64,000 bases of DNA from contig NC_085137.1 in NCBI RefSeq assembly GCF_035046485.1, positions 4,069,977-4,133,976 on the forward strand, in the 5' to 3' direction. The first letter of the stretch is position 1; every line of letters begins with the position of its first letter. Below the pieces are notes generated by a model. The model was not told the origin of the DNA, made no database searches, and saw nothing but the letters and a program-made list of their open reading frames with translations. Origin of the DNA: Aedes albopictus (Eukaryota; Arthropoda; Insecta; Diptera; Culicidae). This document shows, piece by piece, positions 57,379 to 64,000 of this stretch. A program made the position numbers and the translations under genes.

Positions 57379-58012
57379 ATATAGGTGGCGCTAGTGAGCA
57401 TGTAAGTTTTAAGTATTTGAGCACATATATATCAAGATTCTGATCACATAGAAATTTGGTGTCTTGAAGTAAAGTATGTGGTAAAGTGTTAACTAATGAT
57501 GAATCATTTGTTTGAAAATTTCACACATAGATGGCGCTACTGAGCGTTCAATTTTTATATCAATATATCTCAAGATCCCGATCACCTAGAATGATGGTAT
57601 CTTCGGCAAAGTTGTTGAGTTACTCAAGGAGTGACAGATGCTGACCCGTTTGATCCGGAACTTGACACATAGGTGGCGCTAGTGAGCATGTAAGTATTAA
57701 GTATATGATCACATTTATATCAAGATCCTGATCACATAGAAATTTGGTATCTTTGGCAAAGTTGTTTATTGGGCCAAGTGTTTACTAATGATGAACCGTT
57801 TGTTTGGAAATTCCACATAGATGGCGCAACTAATCGTGCAAATTTAATATTTCATGTATGTCTGGATCCTAGAGAGCACCTAGAAAGATGATTACTCCGA
57901 CAAAGTTGTTGAGTAGGTCAAGACTTACACAAGATGTGCCGTATGATTTGGAACTCCACGTATAGGTGGCGTTACTGAGCACGCATATTTCATATATCTT
58001 ATATATCGCAGG

Positions 58013-58425
58013 AGTATGTAACCTGATCATAATCCTGCGATATATTGCACAGTTCGCACCAAATTGGACTGCACAGTATGAAAGTGTGATGGTTGAAAAG
58101 TGTGACGATAAGTGCAATCGGGCTGTCTGACAGCAGTTTGACGTCGAGCAATGTCAAAGATTAGCACGTGGTGTGTGATTCGCCTGATTCTTCCCCGCTT
58201 TTGTTTTGATTCTCATCCATCTGACAACTCTCCGATTAGACTTTCTCTCTTTTTTCTCACCCAGAGTCGGAGCCGAGCAGCCAGTTTTGCAGATTTGTGC
58301 GTTTCTTCTCATGGAAGAAGTTTGTGAAATGTGAAATTCAAGATGTTGATGTCGGCAACCGTGACCGAGCACAAAAATAGTGTGATAGCTGAAGTGCATC
58401 AAAAATCCATCTTTGAAAGCAACCA
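58013..58425. other. Centre of the TTAA foldback, no gene recognised
   Basis: Non-repetitive stretch between the two inverted 60-bp copies of gtataggtggcgttactgag at 57958 and 58430. A 91-codon minus frame (58154-58429) has no known motif. Small inverted phrase atcgcagga...tcctgcgat near 58013-58043. Confidence 0.45.
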
Positions 58426-60512
58426 GCAATATAAGATATATGGAATATGCGTGCTCAGTAACGCCACCTATACGTGGAGCTCCAAATCATACTGCGCTTG
58501 AGTGAAAACAAATTTTAAATTTTACATATCTCAGGATCCTGATTATTTATAAATATGGTGTCTTCGGCAAAGTTGTAAACAAGCTGTAACTTCTTATTAA
58601 GTGCCCAAAAAATGTCAAACTTTGCCTGCAAGTTTCCCAGCTAGTTAGCTATAACTGGTACAAATTTGGGCTTGATTGATTAACTCTACATGAAGTTGAA
58701 GTGTTTCTAGTAAAATACTCCTTATTTCACTGCAGTTCATTAAACTACTACATCTTACGGTTAAGTTAACCAAATTTAATGAAATTTTGAAAATGTATGA
58801 CTTATACATTGATCTTTGATTATCATTAGACTTGACTCAAATATATCTGAAGGAAAAAAAGTTACAGTTTGTTGAATACATTTTAAGATATTATAATCAT
58901 TTGCAACCTATTGCAAGTTTGTAACTAGCGCCGCCTAGAGATGACTGTTAGTCCTTGACCAGTGTAACAGTATTGCCGAACACACCAATACTCAGAGTAT
59001 TCAAAACCCTGAGATATATGGGTGAGAAATTGTGTCAGTGTTATGTCTGTTTGTCTCTGACATTTTAAGATGTGATGTCTTCAAGCTTTTTTTCGGGATC
59101 CACTGGTATGCGTTTGGTTCGTCAAAATATTTGAACAGTCCCCTGTGAACACTCTGCGTGTTCACTGAGTGGTGTTTTTTTTTTGAGTGCGTGCAGAAAT
59201 TGTGCACTGGGATTATGACTTGCTGGCTCTCACTGCTCTCACGCAGGAGTCTAGTCACCCGCACACAAACTCTGCATTAGAGCAATTTTATGTTTTTAAT
59301 TGTGCGTTCTCCTCTCCTTCTAAGAATCTTATGCGATATGAGATATACAAATTGCATGCTCACTGACGCCACCTATGAGCAAAATTCAGAGTAAAACGAC
59401 TCAACATTTATAAGTTCTTGCAACTTATTGGCAGAATATTTTTTTTTCTAAATAATCTGAATCCTCATGTATAAATGATTCAAAATGTGTATGCTCACTA
59501 GCGTCATCTAGTAACAGAGGTTTGATTCAAGCGATCCAGTATCTGCAAATTCTTGACCTACCAAACATCTTTGCTAAAGATAGTAGAGACGATAAGAGAG
59601 TTAGTAGGATCCTGGGATATTTGAAGTATATAATTGGCATACTCAGTGGCGCCACCTATGTGTGGATTTCCGAAACAAATTTTGCATAATCTGTAAGTTC
59701 TTGATCTATTAAACAACTTTGCCGAACACGCCATACGCCATCTTTTTATGTGATCAGGATCCTGAGATATAAGAGATGTACATTTAGAATGCTCACTAGC
59801 GCCACCTGTGTGTGGAGTTTCAAATCAAACGGCCCATCATCTGGAAGTACTTGACCAACATAACAACTTTCTCGAAGACGTCATCTTTCTAAGTGATAAG
59901 GATCCAGTGATATATATGACATATTATGAGATACAAAATTTAGATGCACACTAGCACCACCTAGTGGTGAAATTTCAAATCAATCGATCCATTATCTGTA
60001 AGCGCTTCATTTGTCACAACAGATCTATCAACTGGTCGCAGTGACGTAGAAACCCAACAAGGAATAAAAAAAAAGCGCTTCACTTACTGAGCAACTTTCC
60101 CGAAGACGTGACGCTTCTACAAGCTATAGATCTTCCGATAATTTTGTTTTAAAACATTATATTACTAAGTTGTTAATTCCAAATAGAGCCATCTAGTGGG
60201 GAAATTTCGAATTAACCAATTCACCACCAGATGGTGCTTGGCCTACCGAATAAATTTGACGAAGACATGAATATTATAAAACAACAGAATTAAAAGATAT
60301 AGATAATTCAATTTGGGGCCCAAATGGACCCAGCTATACAAAATCGCCCGGTTTGACATGGAATAAAAATCAAAGTATGCCATGAAATCAACTTTCTTCT
60401 TGCTTAAATAATAGAACTAGGTCTAGTTTGAAGGTATTGCAAAAATAAAGTCAATATGTTTCACCAAACTTGTTTGCCATTACTCCAAAGTTGCCAGGTA
60501 TCCATTAGAAGG

Positions 60513-61450
60513 TTAAACAGCCGCCACCTTGGATTTTCGATCGCCATCCTGGATATTCTGGTCGCCATTTTCGAACTCCGGACATCTTCCTCATACCAAA
60601 TATACCCATATTGCTTGGTTTGAGCACCTAAAACTCCATTAAACAGCCACCATCTTGAATATGGAGCCGTCATCTTGGATTCTAGACCGCCATTTATAAG
60701 AATTCTGGTCGCCATTTCAGGAGTCCAGACATCTTTCCCATACCAAATATACCCATAGTGCATTATAGAGTCTAAAAACCATTGAATAGCCGCCATATTG
60801 AATCTGGAGGTTTAACACTGCCATCATGCATTTTCTGATCACCATGTTTGGACTCCGGACATCTGAATCTTATACCCATACAATATATATTTATATAGCA
60901 TGGAGAGCCTAAAACTTCATTAAACAGTCACCATCTTGAATTTTGAGCCATCACATTGGATTTAAGACCGCCATCTTGGATATTCTGGTCACCATTTTTG
61001 GAGTCTAGACTTCTTCCCTTGCTTCTTCCCTATACCAAAGACGAACCAACCAGCCAAGAGCTGAAAGTCTCTCTAATATAGCTAAATCAATCAATCAATA
61101 TGCCCATATTGCATCTTGAATTTCGAGACGCCATCTTGGATATTTTAATCGTCATTTTTGGACTCCAGACATCTCCCCATAACAAGTATACCCATATGGC
61201 ATGGTTGAAGAGCATAAAAGTCCATTAAACAACCGCGATCTTGAATTTGGAGCCGCCATCTTGGATTTTAGACCGTCATCGTGGATATTGTGGTCGCCAT
61301 TTTTGGACTCCGGGAATCTTCCTCATACCAAATATACCCATATTGCACGGTTTTATAGCCTAAAGCTCTACTAAACAGCCGCCATCTTGAATTTGGAACC
61401 GCCATCTTGAATATTCGGCTGCCATCTTGAACTTTGGTCCAACATTGTGG
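60513..61450. repeat. Satellite 'accaaatatacccata...ccgccatcttg'
   Basis: Units of roughly 140-170 bp with ataccaaatatacccatatt, ctaaaactccattaaacagc, gaatttggagccgccatctt and ggtcgccatttttggactcc. Starts of units near 60592, 60743, 61034-61180 and 61325. The array is interrupted upstream by the TTAA element and has diverged relatives at 1930-2670. Confidence 0.88.
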
Positions 61451-61740
61451 AATTTCAGGTCAGCAGTGTTGATTCCTACACAAAATTCGTCAACCATTCG
61501 AGCTATATAATCCGAAAAATTGGCCAATGGAAAGTGCCTTAAAAGTGAGTGAACTTTTTTTGCGCACAGACATACATACATACACACATACAGACATCGT
61601 CTCAATTCGTCGAACTGAGTTGCTTGGTATATGTGACTTGACCCTCCGAGTCTTCTATCGAAAATTCGTTTTTTGAGTGAACATATAGCCTTCCAGTACA
61701 CTTCGGTGTACGAGAAAGGCAAAAACGTATAAGGTGTACA
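61450..61740. repeat. Dispersed mosquito repeat end, '...cgagaaaggcaaaa'
   Basis: Has an acatacatacacacatacag microsatellite-like stretch, then tcgaactgagttgcttggta and ttttgagtgaacatatagcc, ending gtacgagaaaggcaaaaac. I know this style of sequence from mosquito repeats, but cannot name the family with certainty. Confidence 0.5.
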
Positions 61741-61797
61741 GAAAACAAAGGCTTTTGCTCCTTAGTACAGCAGGTTAAGAACTTCAGAAGTCAGTTT

Positions 61798-61835
61798 CAC
61801 AAAACTGCGCTGCGTGACTCTTCTGTGACATGTGG
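61798..61835. repeat. Remnant of the CCCAAGTAACACAC MITE
   Basis: actgcgctgcgtgactcttc tgtgacatgtg-type sequence resembles the right arm cctgcgccgccgtaactctt at 5022-5055. Only about 35 bp remain. Confidence 0.4.
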
Positions 61836-61849
61836 TCTTGAAATGCCCC

Positions 61850-62290
61850 TGAGATCTCTTGATACCGCGTTCGGACCCTCTGAAACATCTCTGGCACTTC
61901 TCTTTGGGGTACCACGATGGCGTCAAAGTTCTTTAAGGTGAAACTGGGACGAAGTCACAGCTCGCATTTTTCAAAGTACAAGTCTGAAGAACCAAATACT
62001 GGTTTACGCTGAAAAGTTGATCGAGTGGTTATCCGTACTATCGACCAACTTTTGTATTTGTATTTGTTCGAGGTGTGGCTTCATCAAACTTCCTTGTTAA
62101 CCTTCCGGCAGTCGCGCGGTTTGCCACTACCGCGTCAATGCGGAGTACAAAAAGCGAGATTTTTTCAACGTGTTGTACAAAATACAACACCGCGATCGCT
62201 CGAGTGTTAAGGGGATTCAGGTTCCTCTCAGGAGGCTTCAACGGATTCCAAAAGGCCACAGGGGCGTTTCAGGGAGTCTCCGGAAGGTGC
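61850..62290. repeat. Minisatellite 'gaaatgcccctgaga', left part, split
   Basis: Short loosely repeated phrases (cttgaaatgcccctgag, ctgaaacatctctgg) at 61850-61920 and cttcaacggattccaaaagg near 62235. The same kind of phrase runs from 62520 to the end of the window. A TTAA-flanked MITE lies at 62101-62206. Confidence 0.65.
62101..62206. mobile_element. 106-bp TTAA-flanked MITE
   Basis: TTAA at 62097-62100 and 62207-62210. Ends ccttccggcagtcgcgcggt and accgcgatcgctcgagtg are roughly inverted. It contains caacgtgttgtacaaaatac. A TTAA site fits piggyBac-type elements. Confidence 0.75.
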
Positions 62291-62297
62291 TTCAAAG

Positions 62298-62519
62298 TAT
62301 AGATAGTAGAGTAAACATAGATCCGCGGGCATCACTGAGTGGTATGTTTCAAGCGTGTGACTAATAATTTTTAAAAGTGCGATGAGGGAATATGACGTCA
62401 TGGGCTCCATTGATGTTGTCGGAGTCGTGACGTCATGCTCGTTTGGATACAGATTTTGACAGTTCGTTTGAATACAATGGATTCATCTTAGCACATCTAT
62501 GTTTACTCTTCCATCTATA
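62298..62519. mobile_element. 222-bp MITE, 8-bp TSD CTTCAAAG
   Basis: TSD at 62290-62297 and 62520-62527. Ends tatagatagtagagtaaaca and its near-complement. An 8-bp duplication fits hAT. It interrupts the minisatellite. Confidence 0.88.
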
Positions 62520-62763
62520 CTTCAAAGGATCTCAGGGAGTTCCAGGGGTGTTCCTGTAGATTTTGGGATCATTTCAGAGAATTTCATGGGGTTCTGGAGG
62601 GCTCCAGGGGGTTCTGGTGCATTTAAGTATGTTTCAAGGGCATTATGGGGGTTTCGGAGGGTCTCAAGTGCGTTACATGGGTCTGATGAGAGTCTTAGGG
62701 GGATAACAGAGGCATTTCAGAGGCAGTAACAGGGGGTCACGTTGCATGGGATTCGAGGGAGTT
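62520..62763. repeat. Minisatellite 'ccaggggttctgg', middle part
   Basis: Phrases such as gtttcaagggcattatgggg and gggtctcaagtgcgttacat in G-rich orientation. Continues at 63550. A 76-codon plus frame here follows from the repeat. Confidence 0.75.
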
Positions 62764-62767
62764 TTAA

Positions 62768-63290
62768 CCCTCTAATACCCAATCCCGCCTTTAGACGGGG
62801 TACAGTTTGAGCATTTTTGTAATTTTTGTTTCGTGGAAAATCTTTTTTTATATTTTTGGCTGATATTTAGGACTGTTCTGTATATCTCAAAATGGTTTTT
62901 GGTGTATTTTAAAGCGAATTTACATTTTTTTTAAATCATTGAAAAATTGATATTTTAGTTACCTTTTAGAAGTCATTGTTTATTTTGTATTGAATCGCTA
63001 CAATTAACATATTTTAAATTTTTCCTTAATCACTCTATCCTTGTTTAATAGTTTAAGGGAATCGAATACACTCTTAAATTATTTTCCTTAAAATAATTCG
63101 TTCCCCAAATTGGCTTCCAGGAAAAATATAAAAGTGTGAGGATGTTCAAAAATAAAAATTAGAAAAATCAAAAACTGAAATTCACGAAATCGAGAATTAA
63201 AAAGAATCATCTTCCAAAACATGTTTAAATCGATTTTAGATGACGAAAAATGATATTTAGATCAAAATAAAAAAATTGGGTATTAGAGGG
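62768..63290. mobile_element. 523-bp TTAA-flanked MITE, CCCTCTAATACCCAAT ends
   Basis: TTAA at 62764-62767 and 63291-63294. A perfect 16-bp TIR CCCTCTAATACCCAAT. The first bases match the CCCTCTA start of the 3.5-kb element at 56960. The interior is AT-rich without a gene. Confidence 0.93.
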
Positions 63291-63299
63291 TTAAGGTGA

Positions 63300-63545
63300 C
63301 TTGGTGCATCACAGAATTTCCATAGGAATCATTGACTTTTTAATTTTCAATGATTGTTTGCCTCGCGTTTTTGAAGTGATAAAAAACGGGAAATTTTGCA
63401 GTCACGCAGTAGAAAAAGTATCATCACACTCACCACGAGTGAGCATATGGGATGATACATTTTCATCCTAATTTGCGCTTTGGTAACTGAGTTTTATCAC
63501 TTTGAAATTTCGAGCGAGATTTCAATGATGCTGATGACGCACTAC
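63300..63545. other. Unclassified insert in the minisatellite
   Basis: Contains gtagaaaaagtatcatcaca, ccacgagtgagcatatggga and cactacgcgtcgttaag. It is unlike the G- and C-rich repeat on both sides. Ends not determined. Confidence 0.4.
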
Positions 63546-63549
63546 GCGT

Positions 63550-64000
63550 CGTTAAGGGGATTTCGGAGGCATTTTAAGAAGCATCAGAAGATTTTTTGCG
63601 AGTTTTAGAGGAAATGTGATTTTGGTGGTCTTGGAGGGTCTCAGGTACGTTACATGGGGTCCATCGAGGATTTAGGGGGATTTCGGAAGTATTTCAAGAT
63701 ATTTCTGAGGATTTTTAGAGACAAAATGGCTTGAAACATATTGAAACGCCCCTGAAACGTCTTGAAACACCCCTAAAACCTCCATAATTCCATTGAAGTG
63801 CCTTTGAAATCTAAGTATTCCATTTGAAATGCCCCTGAAACCCCTTGTAAGGTTCCAGAAACCCTCTAAAATGCATCTTGAAACCCAAACGCCCCTGAAA
63901 TGCTATCAAACGCTACTGAAATCTCTAGGAACGTCTTTGAAACGTTCCTGAAACAACCAGAAACTCTCTGAAATTCATTTGACATGCCTTGAAACGTCCT
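63550..64000. repeat. Minisatellite 'cttgaaacgcccctgaaacg', runs off the window
   Basis: First G-rich phrases (ggaggcattttaagaagc), then from about 63725 C-rich phrases (gaaacgcccctgaaacgtct) repeated to the last base. The change of strand sense near 63722 makes the array an inverted pair. Confidence 0.85.

Larger units (their letters stand above)
56960..60512. mobile_element. 3,553-bp TTAA-flanked (piggyBac-type) foldback element
   Basis: TTAA at 56956-56959 and 60513-60516. Ends CCCTCTACAGGAAACC and, reversed, CCTTCTAATGGATACC are similar. Inside lies a foldback: ggggtccatttggacccc at 57008 mirrors 60311-60330. About 160-bp units (gtggcgctagtgagcat ... gatcctgatcacatagaaa ... ttcggcaaagttgttga) run one way at 57380-58010 and the other way at 58430-60240. 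Removing the element rebuilds the satellite phrase actccattaaacagccgcc. No transposase. Confidence 0.88.

Overview
The window looks like TE-saturated intronic and intergenic DNA from a culicine mosquito, most likely Aedes. It is AT-rich. It holds tRNA-type SINEs resembling Feilai, a broken RTE-clade LINE (JAM1-like), a LOA-clade LINE (Lian-like), many palindromic MITEs and long degenerate minisatellites. The species call is inference from the repeat families; no search was run.

One host gene can be assembled, on the minus strand, from four coding exons that join in frame: exon 1 at 40788-40841 (start codon, with an in-frame stop upstream), exon 2 at 23227-23806, exon 3 at 22985-23140 and exon 4 at 13348-13485. 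Splice dinucleotides and phases agree at every junction. The joined reading gives 309 residues: a Ser/Thr-rich stretch, a His-rich then Gln-rich tract, more Ser/Thr, and an end with a V-K-R-E motif. The composition suggests a nuclear regulatory protein, but I do not recognise the family and the 3' end lies beyond position 1. Introns of about 17.0 kb and 9.5 kb contain most of the repeats.

Layout: 1-1900, satellite with a 151-152 bp unit; 2800-3165, 17-bp minisatellite; 3395-8210, a foldback element split by a 4,057-bp TIR element flanked by ATAG; 8.9-12.2 kb, three MITE or foldback elements; 13.3 kb, exon 4; 14.6-16.8 kb, a 2.1-kb palindrome with tRNA-like modules in both arms; 16.9-18.0 kb, minisatellite; 18.3-21.3 kb, MITE, RTE, SINE and pogo-like MITE; 23 kb, exons 3 and 2; 24.9-39.4 kb, intronic repeats including a hAT-like element with an 8-bp TSD and a nested palindrome, a SINE, a Mutator-like foldback element, and five head-to-tail copies of a 300-bp repeat; 40.8 kb, exon 1 and probable 5' region.

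From 43.9 to 51.5 kb a LOA-clade LINE lies on the minus strand and is cut by three insertions, two of which have duplications that restore the LINE when removed. From 53 to 64 kb the window is a series of small elements with readable target duplications (TAA, TTA, TA, TTAA, 8 bp), including a 3,553-bp TTAA-flanked element placed inside a satellite. The main value of this window is a nearly complete record of who inserted into whom. No CRISPR array, bacterial gene, complete transposase or viral insertion was seen.
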